Assembly (NCBI RefSeq): GCF_001431525.1
Contig: NZ_LDJH01000014.1
Span: forward strand, 1 to 64,000
Length of the DNA: 64,000 nucleotides
Source: Stenotrophomonas koreensis
GTDB lineage: Bacteria > Pseudomonadota > Gammaproteobacteria > Xanthomonadales > Xanthomonadaceae
Direction: 5' to 3'
The position numbers and the translations under genes are program-made. Numbering within the stretch: position 1 is the stretch's first letter; each line of letters opens with the position of its first letter. A model generated the notes under the pieces. The model was not told the DNA's origin and searched no databases. It saw only the letters and a program-made list of their open reading frames with translations. Positions 7,925 through 16,610 of the stretch are shown piece by piece.

Positions 7925-9346
7925 GTGGCGGGCAAGGTTGGATTGTTTGACCGCTGGCGGCTGCGCTCCCTGCAGGCGCGGCAGATGCTGGCCGCAGCGG
8001 CCGGCCTGGTGGCCTTTCTGGCCCTGGCCGGCTATGCGTTGAATGCGGCCTTCGCCGACACCGCGCGCAACAACCTGCGTGAGCGGCTGAAAAACTACGC
8101 CACGTCCTATGCGGCCGGGATCGACTTCACCCGTGACCGCTCGCTGTATATCCGTGAGCAGCCACCGGATCCGCGTTTTGACGTGCCCGGCAGTGGCCTG
8201 TACCTGGAAGTGGTGATGCCCGAAGGGCAGGGCAATTCGATGTCGGCCGAGGGGCCGCTGCTGCCGGACAACCAAGGGCGGCTGCTGGCACCGCGCCAGG
8301 AAGTATTCGAAGGCCCGCTGGACATGACCCAGATCGATGGCAGCGAAGGCCAGGTCTACCGTTATGGCCTGGGCCTGGTCTGGGGCGGCGATGGTGATCC
8401 GGCCAGCGAATTTCCCTACACCATCTATGTGATGGAAGACTCGCGTGCGCTCGGCGCCCAGCTGCGGCTGTTCCGTGGCGCGCTGTGGTTCTACCTCGGC
8501 GGTGCCGGCATCATCCTGCTGCTGCTGCAGACCCTGGTATTGCGCTGGAGCCTGCGCCCGCTGCGGCATGTGATCAACGAATTGACCCATGTCCAGCGCG
8601 GTGAGTCGGAGCGGATGAGCGAGCACCACCCGCGCGAGCTGGAACCGCTGACCGACAGCATCAATGCGCTGATCGACAGCGAGCGCTCCCATCTGGAGCG
8701 CCAGCGCAACACCCTGGCCGACCTGGCGCACAGCCTGAAGACCCCGCTGGCGGTACTGCGTACCGAACTGGACAGCGGTGAAAGCGAGGCGACCCTGCGC
8801 CAGGAGCTGGATACCCAGCTCAAGCGGATGGGTAACCTGGTCTCCTACCAGCTGGCGCGTGCGGCCTCCGGTGGCCACAAGCTGTTCTCGGCGGCGATCC
8901 CGCTGGAGTCCACGGCCGAAGAGATCGTCAGCGGGCTGGAGAAGGTCTACGCCGCCAAGCGCGTATTGTGCGAATTCGAGATCGACGAGAAGGCCTGTTT
9001 CCACGGCGAGGCCGGTGACCTGCAGGAGCTGCTCGGCAACCTGTTGGAAAATGCCTTCAAGTGGGCCCGTTCGCGGGTGCTGCTGACCGCAAAGCCACAC
9101 CTGGACGGCAACCGCCGCAGCGGCCTGCTGCTGGTGGTTGAAGATGATGGCCCGGGGATTGCGCCCGATGACATCGCCAAGGTGCTGCAGCGTGGCGTGC
9201 GCGGTGATGAGCGGGTTCAGGGTCACGGCATTGGCCTGTCGATCGTGCAGGACCTGATCAAGGACTACCGTGGCGAGCTGCAGGTCGGCCGTAGCGAGGA
9301 GCTGGGCGGGGCCCGTTTCGAAGTCAGGTTGCCGCCGGGCCTGTAA
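7925..9346 (+). CDS. phoQ: PhoQ-type sensor histidine kinase
   Basis: Membrane histidine kinase of 473 residues. Two transmembrane helices (about 22-44 and 185-207) enclose a periplasmic sensor of about 140 residues. A HAMP-like linker leads to the H-box LADLAHSLKTPLAVL (phospho-acceptor H269), the N-box LLGNLLENAFKWAR, and the G-boxes EDDGPGIAPDD and GHGIGLSIVQD of the ATPase domain. The GTG start at 7925 is supported by a GGAGG ribosome-binding site. Its 3' end overlaps the convergent mtfA gene by 23 bp. Confidence 0.88.
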   Translation: MAGKVGLFDRWRLRSLQARQMLAAAAGLVAFLALAGYALNAAFADTARNNLRERLKNYATSYAAGIDFTRDRSLYIREQPPDPRFDVPGSGLYLEVVMPEGQGNSMSAEGPLLPDNQGRLLAPRQEVFEGPLDMTQIDGSEGQVYRYGLGLVWGGDGDPASEFPYTIYVMEDSRALGAQLRLFRGALWFYLGGAGIILLLLQTLVLRWSLRPLRHVINELTHVQRGESERMSEHHPRELEPLTDSINALIDSERSHLERQRNTLADLAHSLKTPLAVLRTELDSGESEATLRQELDTQLKRMGNLVSYQLARAASGGHKLFSAAIPLESTAEEIVSGLEKVYAAKRVLCEFEIDEKACFHGEAGDLQELLGNLLENAFKWARSRVLLTAKPHLDGNRRSGLLLVVEDDGPGIAPDDIAKVLQRGVRGDERVQGHGIGLSIVQDLIKDYRGELQVGRSEELGGARFEVRLPPGL

Positions 9347-10157
9347 GCATCGCTGCTTCCGCCGTCATGGTTACCGGCTGCATCGGCGAGCGGCCGTAGT
9401 AGCGTTCAAGATGCCCGGCCACCAGTGGCATGGCCTGCGCCAGCTGCTGTGGCGCGGAGAAGTGGTACTCGCTGAGCACGGCAAAGAACTCTTCCGGTGC
9501 TTCGGCGGCATACGGGTCGATGCTGGTCTCGATGCCCGCATCGACCTGGGCGCAGAAAGCATCGTAGGCGGCCTGAAAGTCTGCCGCCCATTGCCGCTGC
9601 CAGGTTCGGTCCAGTGGCGGGGTGCCATCCAGGACGCCGTCGAGGGCGTCGATCTTGTGCGCCATTTCATGCACGACCACACAGAAGCCGGCATCGGGTT
9701 GCTCCAGGTCGGCAAGCACATCGGCCCAGGACAGGATCAACGGGCCGTCCTGCCAGGCTTCGCCGATGATTTCATCGTCCCACTGGTGCAGCACGCCGCT
9801 GGCATCCAGATGGCTGCGCTGGACCCGGAACGCTTCCGGGTAGACCAACAACTGGGACCAGCCCTGCAGCCCGGCCTTGTCCAGCCGGGCCAATGGCAGG
9901 CAGCACAGCGCTGCCAGCAATGCGCGATCGCCCTGGCCCAGTTCCAGCCCGGCCAACGGGGTGATCGTCTTTCGCTTCAGGAACCAGGCGGCCAAACCGC
10001 GCAGCTGGCTGGCGCGCGCCGGGGGCAGCCCTGCAATCAGCACACTGCGTTGGCAGACCTGCTGCCAGAGGGCGTCATCCAGCGTGGCAGGGGCTGGCCG
10101 CAGCCAGCGCAACAAGCGGTGGATCAGCGGAACATTCCCGGAAGGAAGCTGTGCCAT
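9324..10157 (-). CDS. mtfA: MtfA-family zinc peptidase
   Basis: Cytosolic zinc metallopeptidase of 277 residues. The zinc site is H163-E164-M-A-H167, followed by the helix containing the distal ligand region (AEAPEEFFAVLSEYHF). Length and the WDDEIIGEAW and GPLILSW blocks match MtfA, which in Escherichia coli binds and inactivates the glucose repressor Mlc. No mlc gene is seen here, so the physiological target is unknown. The gene overlaps its upstream neighbour (10124-10423) by 34 bp, suggesting co-transcription. Confidence 0.9.
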   Translation of the reverse strand: MAQLPSGNVPLIHRLLRWLRPAPATLDDALWQQVCQRSVLIAGLPPARASQLRGLAAWFLKRKTITPLAGLELGQGDRALLAALCCLPLARLDKAGLQGWSQLLVYPEAFRVQRSHLDASGVLHQWDDEIIGEAWQDGPLILSWADVLADLEQPDAGFCVVVHEMAHKIDALDGVLDGTPPLDRTWQRQWAADFQAAYDAFCAQVDAGIETSIDPYAAEAPEEFFAVLSEYHFSAPQQLAQAMPLVAGHLERYYGRSPMQPVTMTAEAAMLTGPAAT

Positions 10158-10423
10158 CGTGGCGCCCGCATGCGCTGCATCAGGTCATCTTCACTGCCGC
10201 CGCCGCCGCCGCCGCCCTCACTGCCAGGCCTTGCCGCGCTGCTGCGCGGGGAGGGCACCGGGACCGGTTCGCTGCGCGGGTTGCGGGCGCGCGCGCCAAC
10301 ACCGGCAGCTGCGCTGTCGGTATACACGCAGGCACCGCGCTGGGACAGGTTGAAGGCATCATCTGCCCACACCACCGAACTGGGGGCCAACAAGAGGATC
10401 AGGCAATGGGCAAAGCGGCGCAT
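10124..10423 (-). CDS. Small exported protein with polyglycine tract and conserved-looking C-terminal tail
   Basis: Protein of 99 residues from the ATG at 10423. A signal peptide (hydrophobic about 6-16, cleavage near VWA-DD) precedes a low-complexity mature chain with a run of seven glycines followed by SEDDL and ending in WHSFLPGMFR. It resembles short lipoprotein-like or periplasmic hypothetical proteins of the Xanthomonadaceae, but no function is known. The last 34 bp overlap the start of mtfA in another frame, implying coupled expression. Confidence 0.6.
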   Translation of the reverse strand: MRRFAHCLILLLAPSSVVWADDAFNLSQRGACVYTDSAAAGVGARARNPRSEPVPVPSPRSSAARPGSEGGGGGGGSEDDLMQRMRAPRWHSFLPGMFR

Positions 10424-10548
10424 CGTCACATCCAGTGGTCGAGGGAGGACCAGTGCGGTCGATTCTAGCGTGCTTTGTGCTGTCAAGTGGGGGAGGCTGG
10501 GGTGGCCAATGGCACGATGGCGCATAATCAGCCGTTTCTGGCCGAGGT

Positions 10549-11517
10549 ATGGGTGTGGACGATCAACGGTTGCTGGCGCTTCTGGCTGCCGCTCCGATGC
10601 CCTTGAGCCAGCTTGCCCGGGCGCTGGCGGTGCCGCCCGGGCAGCTTGCAGGCCAGCTGCAGGCGCTGGTGCAGGCCGGGGTTGCCCTGCAGCAGCAGGG
10701 CGATTGCTGGCAGTTGCGGCAACCGCCTGACCTGCACCAGAGAGACCGTATCGAGCAGCTGCTTGCCCCTGCCACCCTGCCGTTGCTGGGCGGGCTGGAG
10801 GTGCTCTGGGAGGTGGACTCGACCAACAGCGAGCTGCTCCGGCGGCCGTTGCCGCAGGCCGGGGTCAGCGTACTGCTGGCCGAGCGGCAAACGGCCGGTC
10901 GTGGCCGGCGCGGACGCCACTGGGTGTCACCGCTGGCGCAGCATGTGTACCTGTCGCTGGCCTGTCGCTTCCAGGGCGGGATTGCGGCGATGGCGGGCCT
11001 GAGTCTGGCCGTGGGGGTGCTGGTGGCCGAGGCCTTGCGTGGCCATGGGTTGACCGGGGTGGGGCTGAAATGGCCCAACGATCTGCTGCTTGGCGGTCGC
11101 AAGCTGGGCGGCATCCTGCTCGAATCCCGCGGTAGTGCGCAGGACCCGGCGCTGGCGGTGATCGGCATCGGCCTGAACGTGCACAATGCTGCCGCCGCTG
11201 CGGGCGCGATTGACCAGCCCTGGACCAGTATCGATCAGCACCTTCCCGGGCTGGCGCAGCGCGATGGCGTGGTTGCTGCGGTGCTGAATGGGCTGCTTCC
11301 GGGCCTGGTCGCGTTCGAGCGCGAGGGCCTGGCGCCCTTCCTGACGCGGTATGCGGCGCTGGATGTGCTGGCCGGACAACCGGTCTGGATCCACCAGGAT
11401 GGGCAGCGTCAGCCGGCCACCGCGCTGGGTTTGGCGGCCGATGGCGGGTTGCGTGTGCTTGATCAACATGGGCAGCGTTGCCTGCATGCCGGCGATGTCA
11501 GTGTGAGGAAACAATGA
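10549..11517 (+). CDS. birA: Bifunctional biotin protein ligase / biotin operon repressor
   Basis: Protein of 322 residues that activates biotin to biotinyl-AMP and attaches it to acetyl-CoA carboxylase carrier protein. Residues 1-65 form a winged-helix DNA-binding domain, so repressor activity is likely. The catalytic core shows the biotin-binding GRGRRGRHW loop and the KWPNDLLL motif (Lys contacting the adenylate), with GGILLE following. The ATG at 10549 is the natural start for the winged helix. Its stop overlaps the coaX start (ATGA), giving the common birA-coaX operon. Confidence 0.95.
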   Translation: MGVDDQRLLALLAAAPMPLSQLARALAVPPGQLAGQLQALVQAGVALQQQGDCWQLRQPPDLHQRDRIEQLLAPATLPLLGGLEVLWEVDSTNSELLRRPLPQAGVSVLLAERQTAGRGRRGRHWVSPLAQHVYLSLACRFQGGIAAMAGLSLAVGVLVAEALRGHGLTGVGLKWPNDLLLGGRKLGGILLESRGSAQDPALAVIGIGLNVHNAAAAAGAIDQPWTSIDQHLPGLAQRDGVVAAVLNGLLPGLVAFEREGLAPFLTRYAALDVLAGQPVWIHQDGQRQPATALGLAADGGLRVLDQHGQRCLHAGDVSVRKQ

Positions 11518-12251
11518 GCCAGTGGCTGTTTGACCTGGGAAATACCCGCTTGAAGTATGCCCCGCTGCAGCAGGCGGCAGCCGGGCCGGTGGCGGTCTGG
11601 GCCCACCAGGACCAGCAGCGGCCGCTGCCGGACCCGGAGCAGTTGCCCGGTGGTGAGGTGGCCTGGCTGGCCAGCGTGGCCGATATGGCCCTGCGCGAGC
11701 AGCTGCGTGAGCGCCTGCTGCAGCGCTTTGACCGGGTCGAGCTGGCGGTCAGTACAGCCGGCTGCGGCCGCCTGCGCAGTGGCTATGCGCAACCGGACAA
11801 GCTGGGGGTGGATCGTTACCTCGCGCTGCTGGCCTGTGCCGATACGCCGCGTGATTGCCTGCTGGTCGGGGTCGGCACGGCATTGACGGTGGATCTGCTG
11901 GCTGGCGATGGCCAGCACCATGGCGGTTTGATCGCACCGTCGCCGACCTCGATGCGTCAGGCCATTCATGCCAAAGCCCGGCACTTGCCGGTGGAAGGTG
12001 GCCATATCGTCGATTTTGCCGACAACACCCTCGATGCCCTGGCCAGCGGCAGCCTCGCTGCGGCGTTGGGCCTGATCCAGCGCAGCCGTGAGCGTGCCAG
12101 CGTGCGCCTGGGGCGCATGCCGGAGCTGGTCATCCACGGGGGCGGGGCCGGGCCGCTGCTGCCGTACCTGCTTGATGCGCGTCACGTTCCGACCCTGGTG
12201 CTGGACGGTCTGGCGCGCTGGGCGCTGCACCACAGCCGGCCCAGCAGGTAG
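11514..12251 (+). CDS. coaX: Type III pantothenate kinase
   Basis: First enzyme of CoA synthesis, 245 residues, phosphorylating pantothenate with ATP. The ASKHA-fold phosphate motif FDLGNTRLK lies at the N-terminus, the catalytic region GVDRYLALL and the VGVGTALTVDLL block in the middle, and HGGLIAPS afterwards, all characteristic of CoaX. The ATG overlaps the birA stop. A SPOR-domain protein gene follows after 9 bp in the same operon. Confidence 0.95.
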   Translation: MSQWLFDLGNTRLKYAPLQQAAAGPVAVWAHQDQQRPLPDPEQLPGGEVAWLASVADMALREQLRERLLQRFDRVELAVSTAGCGRLRSGYAQPDKLGVDRYLALLACADTPRDCLLVGVGTALTVDLLAGDGQHHGGLIAPSPTSMRQAIHAKARHLPVEGGHIVDFADNTLDALASGSLAAALGLIQRSRERASVRLGRMPELVIHGGGAGPLLPYLLDARHVPTLVLDGLARWALHHSRPSR

Positions 12252-12260
12252 CATCTAGCC

Positions 12261-13031
12261 ATGTTGATTCGTGCCCTGATTGTTGTGCTGGCCATCTTCA
12301 ATGCCGGCGTTGCCCTGTGGTGGTGGAGCCAACCGCCGGTGACCGATGCACCGGTGCCGGTGATGAGCCCGCCGGAGGGGGTGGCACTGTTGCAACTGCG
12401 CTCCGAGGTCCCGGTGCTGGCTGCCGATGCCGCCGCGCAGGACAACGCCCTGGCCCTGTCGGTGGCAGCCTCTGCGGCGGACAACGCCGCACCGGCCGGT
12501 AGCGACACCGGCGCCGGGGCCCTGGCTGGCAGTGCGCAGGGTGAGGCCACGGTCGCCTCTGCGCCCCCGCCGCCGGTATGTGTCAGCCTGGGGGCGTTTG
12601 CCGATCGTGCCCAGCTGGATGCTGCGCAACAGCGTGCCGCCGGGATTTTCGCGGTGGCGCGGCCGCGTGAGTCGGCCTCCAGCAGCAGCGGCAGTTACCG
12701 GGTGATGCTGCCGCCGGCAGAAAGCCGCGAGGCCGCCCAGGCCACGGTCAGGCGGATCGTCGCGGCCGGAATCAGCGATTACTTCATCATTGGCCAGGGT
12801 GAGCTGGCCAATGCGGTGGCACTGGGCCAGTTCCGCAACCGCGACGGTGCCCAGCGCCGCCTGGACCAGCTGCAGGCGGCCGGTTTTGCCGCGCAGATCG
12901 TGCCCTCGGCGTCGGCACAGTCACGCTGGTGGCTGGATGCCCGGCTGGCAGCAGGTATCAGTGCCACCCAGGCCCGCCAGCGCAGTGCTGCGCCGCAGGT
13001 GCAGTCGCTGGATTGTGCGGTTCTGCGTTAA
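12261..13031 (+). CDS. SPOR-domain membrane protein
   Basis: Protein of 256 residues with a single N-terminal membrane anchor (about 3-18), an Ala/Ser/Pro-rich periplasmic linker, a first SPOR-like segment around SLGAFADRAQLDAA and a C-terminal SPOR-like segment around ALGQFRNRDGAQRRLDQLQAAGF. SPOR domains bind denuded peptidoglycan at division septa, so a cell-envelope role is likely. It is the last protein-coding gene of the birA-coaX operon and ends 12 bp before tRNA-Thr. Confidence 0.75.
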   Translation: MLIRALIVVLAIFNAGVALWWWSQPPVTDAPVPVMSPPEGVALLQLRSEVPVLAADAAAQDNALALSVAASAADNAAPAGSDTGAGALAGSAQGEATVASAPPPPVCVSLGAFADRAQLDAAQQRAAGIFAVARPRESASSSSGSYRVMLPPAESREAAQATVRRIVAAGISDYFIIGQGELANAVALGQFRNRDGAQRRLDQLQAAGFAAQIVPSASAQSRWWLDARLAAGISATQARQRSAAPQVQSLDCAVLR

Positions 13032-13043
13032 ACTTACGCGCTT

Positions 13044-13119
13044 GCCGCTTTAGCTCAGTTGGTAGAGCAACTGTCTTGTAAACAGTAGGTCATCCGTTCG
13101 ATTCGGATAAGCGGCACCA
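13044..13119 (+). tRNA. tRNA-Thr (anticodon TGT)
   Basis: A 76-nt cloverleaf with encoded CCA. The acceptor arm is GCCGCTT paired with AAGCGGC, the D-arm GCTC/GAGC, the anticodon arm ACTGT/ACAGT with loop CTTGTAA, and the T-arm ATCCG/CGGAT around TTCGATT. It sits directly after the SPOR gene, is followed by a strong terminator, and has an integrase remnant on its 3' side. Confidence 0.97.
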
Positions 13120-13163
13120 TCACTCGCTCCGCTGGCGTCCACAAGCGTCCTGCAGGCACAATC

Positions 13164-13188
13164 AACCCGCTGATCCAGCGGGTTTTTT
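13164..13188 (+). terminator. Rho-independent terminator after tRNA-Thr
   Basis: Perfect 9-bp stem AACCCGCTG/CAGCGGGTT with a 3-nt loop (ATC) running into six T residues. It closes the birA-coaX-SPOR-tRNA unit. Confidence 0.9.
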
Positions 13189-13292
13189 GTTGCTGCGCGT
13201 GCAGTTGGCTCCAGTGTCATCCAGGTGGAATCGGGGTACAGGTGGGGGTATGGGAGGCAACGTCGGCCGATCTGCAGCAGGAAGTACCCCCA

Positions 13293-13490
13293 CTGGCTCG
13301 TAAAACGCTGACTGACAGGGCTGCTCGGAGCGTCAACGGGAAGGAAAAGCCTTGCAGGTTGTCTGCTGGGGGTGGCCGCTGTCTACTACGCTCTTTGGTG
13401 TCTGCTCCGGGAGTTGCCCTGCAGGCGGGCGGTGCCGGCCGGTCGTCGTCAGCGGCACCGGCCAAAGGATTCCGGGTATCGGCCGATAAG
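13293..13490 (+). pseudogene. Decayed tyrosine-integrase N-terminus (DUF4102 arm-binding domain)
   Basis: From 13293 the frame reads LARKTLTDRAARSVNGKEKP followed by RLSAGGG, which closely resembles the N-terminus of P4/IntS-type integrases (MARKTLTD..., then K-KPYRLSDGGG). The usual ATG is replaced by CTG. After GGG the similarity is lost; a weak second block resembling GVYPDVSLADAR may resume in another frame near 13397. No catalytic domain remains. GGGGTAC, GGGGGTA and the inverse TACCCCC between 13230 and 13290 look like arm-type integrase sites. Location 170 bp from the tRNA-Thr 3' end is where such integrases normally sit. No protein is made. Confidence 0.6.
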
Positions 13491-13676
13491 GTACCCAGAC
13501 GCCGCAGGCTGGCGTTGGCTGGCGGCTTTCCAGAGGCCTGTCCGGGCAGCTGGGCAGGCAGGCTGTGAATGCAGGTGGCAGGTTTCATGCGTTGGCCAGG
13601 GGTTGATCCTGACAATCGGTTGGTCCGGGCCGCGACTGCAAGCCTGGGCCGGATAACACACTCGAGCAAGCCATTG

Positions 13677-16538
13677 ATGATCAAGCGCACTGCACTGTAC
13701 GTCGGGGGAACCCTGCTGCTGGCCATCGCCGGGGGGGCCGGATTCAACCTGCTACCGGTAGCAGGTGGGCTGTCATGGAACATCGGCAGGTCCGACTACG
13801 CGACCATCCACCTGATCCTGGAGATGGTGGCGATCTCCATCTCGGTGATGGTCGTGGCCATTGCCTGGTACGGGCTTGCCCGCCGCCGGATCCGTAGCGC
13901 GAACTCACTGGTGGCCTGCTTTGCCGCCGTCTGCGTCGCTGACCTGTGGCATACGGTCTTCTACGAAGGCATGCCGGCCCTGTTCGTGGAGGCCAGCGCC
14001 AACCGGGCCATCTACTTCTGGTTTGTCGGGCGCCTGTTCGAGACCCTGGCCCTGCTGCTGCTGGCCCTGGGCACGCGGCTGCGCGGCCACCCGCTGCTGT
14101 GGTTGCTGATCGGGCTGGCGGCAGTGACGGCCTTCTCGCTGGTCGGTTTTTTGAACATGGATCAGCTGCCGCCGATGTTCATCCCCGGCGAAGGCGTGAC
14201 ATCGCTGAAGAAGGCGATCGAGTACGGCTTCTTCGGCGCCAACCTTGCCATCGCGAGCGGGCTGCTGCTGCTTTCCGGCCGGGAAGGGGCCGGCGTGATG
14301 CGCCTGTTCGCCTGTTCGGCGCTGCTGATGGCGCTGGCCAATTTCGCTTTTGCCAACTACACCATGGTGACGGACCTGGTGAACTTCGCCGGTCACCTGC
14401 TCAAGATCGGTGCCTACTGCTTCGTACTGGCCGCTGCCCTGCGCTCCGGCATCGGCGAGCCGTATGCGCAGCTGGCCGCGTCGAAGGAGTCGCTGCGCTC
14501 GCGCGAGGAGGCGTTGCGCGGCCTGCTCGAGCAGCTGCCGCTGGACATCGCAAGGCTCGACTCCCAGTGCCGCTACGTCTATGTCAACCAGGCCCACGCA
14601 CAAACGCTGAGGCATCCGGTCCAGGACCTGGTGGGGCGGCATATTGATGAGGTGATCCCGGAGCGGAACCTGGACCAGGCGCGTGAGCAACTGGCCCTGG
14701 CACTGTCCGGACAGGGGAGCGAATACCCGATCGATTTCCTGACCGAATCGGGCCAGCAGCGCTTCCTGCACGCGAAAATCGTGCCGGACATGCTGCAGGG
14801 CGGGCAGGCGCACGGCGCGCTGTGCATCTTCGTCGATGTCACCGACACCGAGAACGCGCGTGCACTGGCCAACGAGTCGATGCGCGAAGTGGTGGAGCTC
14901 AAGGCCGCGCTCGACGCCCACGCCATCGTCGCGGTGACCGACGCCAAGGGCGTCATCCTGCGTGTCAACGCCAAGTTTTGCGCCATTTCGCAGTACTCGC
15001 GCGAGGAGCTGGTCGGGTCCACCCACCGGATCGTCAACTCCGGGCACCACGATCCGCTTTTCTTCCGCCAGATGTGGCAGACGATTTCCCGTGGCCTGGT
15101 GTGGAACGGCGAGATCTGCAATCGTGCCCGCGACGGTTCGCTGTACTGGGTGCACACCACGATCGTTCCGCTGATCGGTGCCGATGGCCTGCCCGAGCAA
15201 TACATCGCCATCCGCGCCGACATCACCCAGCGTGTCCATGCCGAGCAGGAGGCGATGCGGATGGCGCTGCATGACCTGCTGACGGGTCTGCCAAACCGCC
15301 GGTTCATGCACGAGCGGCTGGAGCAGGTGCTGGAAAGCTCCGGGCGCGATCCGGGACAGATGGCCTTGATCATCCTGGACCTGGACAATTTCAAGGACGT
15401 CAACGACACCCTTGGCCATGCCGCTGGCGATCAGTTGCTCAAGCAGGTCGGCAACCGCTTGCTGCAGGTCGCCGGTGACCGGCACACCGTGGCGCGGATC
15501 GGCGGTGACGAGTTCGTGCTGCTGATGCAGGGTCTGGGGACCGATGCAACCGTGGCCTTCGAAGCCGCCGGCCAGATGGCCGAGCGCATCCGCCTCACCC
15601 TTGCCGGGCGCTACCTGCTGGCCGGGCAGGACGTGATGGCCACCGCCAGCCTCGGCGTGGTGATGGTCGGGCGCCAGGCCCCCGCCCCCGAGGAGCTGAT
15701 GAAGCAGGCCGACCTGGCGCTGTACAAATCCAAGGCGATGGGCCGCAACGCGGTCTCGTTCTTCGCGCCTGCCCTGCAGGCCGAGATGGTCGCCCGTGCC
15801 GAAATGGTGCGCGACCTGCGCACCGCCTGCGAGCAGGGCCAGTTCGCGCTGCATTACCAGGCCGTGGTGGACCGGGGCCGGGTCATCCGCGGTGTCGAGG
15901 CGCTGCTGCGCTGGAACCATCCCGAACGCGGCCGGGTGCCGCCGGGTGTGTTCATCCCGGTGGCCGAATCGCACGGGTTGATCGTCGAGATCGGGCGCTG
16001 GGTGCTGGAGGAGGCCTGCCGCCAACTCGCCGTCTGGGCCGAAGACCCGGTCAAGTCGCACTGGTCCATTGCCATCAATGTCAGTGCCCGCCAGCTGTAC
16101 GAGGCCGATTTCGTTGCCCGGGTGGAGCAGGTGCTGGCGGCCACCGGGGCCAACCCCTCGCACCTGCGGCTGGAGATCACCGAGAGCATGCTGCAGGAGG
16201 ATCTGGAGCGCACCATCGGCAAGATGGCCAGCCTGCGGCTGAAGGGAGTGCGCTTTTCCCTGGATGATTTCGGCACGGGCTATTCCTCGCTCAGCTACCT
16301 CAAGCGCATGCCGATCGACCAGCTGAAGATCGACCGTTCATTCGTCTCCGGGGTGCAGAATGACCGCAATGACGCCGCGATCGTGCGCACGATCCTGTCG
16401 CTGGCAGCGAGCCTGGAGGTCGAGGTGGTAGCCGAGGGTGTGGAGGAGGAGGACCAGTTCGCCTACCTCGTCCAGCATGGCTGCCAGTTCTTCCAGGGTT
16501 ACCTGGTCGCACGGCCGGTGCCTGCCGCGGAGCTGTAG
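13677..16538 (+). CDS. MASE3-PAS-PAS-GGDEF-EAL cyclic-di-GMP protein
   Basis: Predicted inner-membrane signalling protein of 953 residues. Seven or so hydrophobic helices (about 1-255) form a MASE3-type sensor, followed by two PAS domains (about 275-400 and 405-530), a diguanylate cyclase domain with intact GGDEF at 609-613, and a phosphodiesterase domain with EAL at 741-743 and DDFGTGYSS from D863. Both catalytic motifs look intact, so it could make or degrade c-di-GMP. The usual RxxD inhibitory site five residues before GGDEF is absent. The ATG at 13677 starts directly before the first membrane helix; the longer open frame upstream has no supporting features. The ribosome-binding site is weak. 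Confidence 0.88.
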   Translation: MIKRTALYVGGTLLLAIAGGAGFNLLPVAGGLSWNIGRSDYATIHLILEMVAISISVMVVAIAWYGLARRRIRSANSLVACFAAVCVADLWHTVFYEGMPALFVEASANRAIYFWFVGRLFETLALLLLALGTRLRGHPLLWLLIGLAAVTAFSLVGFLNMDQLPPMFIPGEGVTSLKKAIEYGFFGANLAIASGLLLLSGREGAGVMRLFACSALLMALANFAFANYTMVTDLVNFAGHLLKIGAYCFVLAAALRSGIGEPYAQLAASKESLRSREEALRGLLEQLPLDIARLDSQCRYVYVNQAHAQTLRHPVQDLVGRHIDEVIPERNLDQAREQLALALSGQGSEYPIDFLTESGQQRFLHAKIVPDMLQGGQAHGALCIFVDVTDTENARALANESMREVVELKAALDAHAIVAVTDAKGVILRVNAKFCAISQYSREELVGSTHRIVNSGHHDPLFFRQMWQTISRGLVWNGEICNRARDGSLYWVHTTIVPLIGADGLPEQYIAIRADITQRVHAEQEAMRMALHDLLTGLPNRRFMHERLEQVLESSGRDPGQMALIILDLDNFKDVNDTLGHAAGDQLLKQVGNRLLQVAGDRHTVARIGGDEFVLLMQGLGTDATVAFEAAGQMAERIRLTLAGRYLLAGQDVMATASLGVVMVGRQAPAPEELMKQADLALYKSKAMGRNAVSFFAPALQAEMVARAEMVRDLRTACEQGQFALHYQAVVDRGRVIRGVEALLRWNHPERGRVPPGVFIPVAESHGLIVEIGRWVLEEACRQLAVWAEDPVKSHWSIAINVSARQLYEADFVARVEQVLAATGANPSHLRLEITESMLQEDLERTIGKMASLRLKGVRFSLDDFGTGYSSLSYLKRMPIDQLKIDRSFVSGVQNDRNDAAIVRTILSLAASLEVEVVAEGVEEEDQFAYLVQHGCQFFQGYLVARPVPAAEL

Positions 16539-16610
16539 GCCGCGGCGGCTGTCCTTGTACTGATTACCATCGAACCACTCGACCCGCTCGGCCAGCCTGA
16601 GGGGCCTGCT

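Noticed and set aside
13905..16163. Long antisense frame within the GGDEF-EAL gene
   Set aside because: Shadow of the sense gene; no ribosome-binding site or domain.
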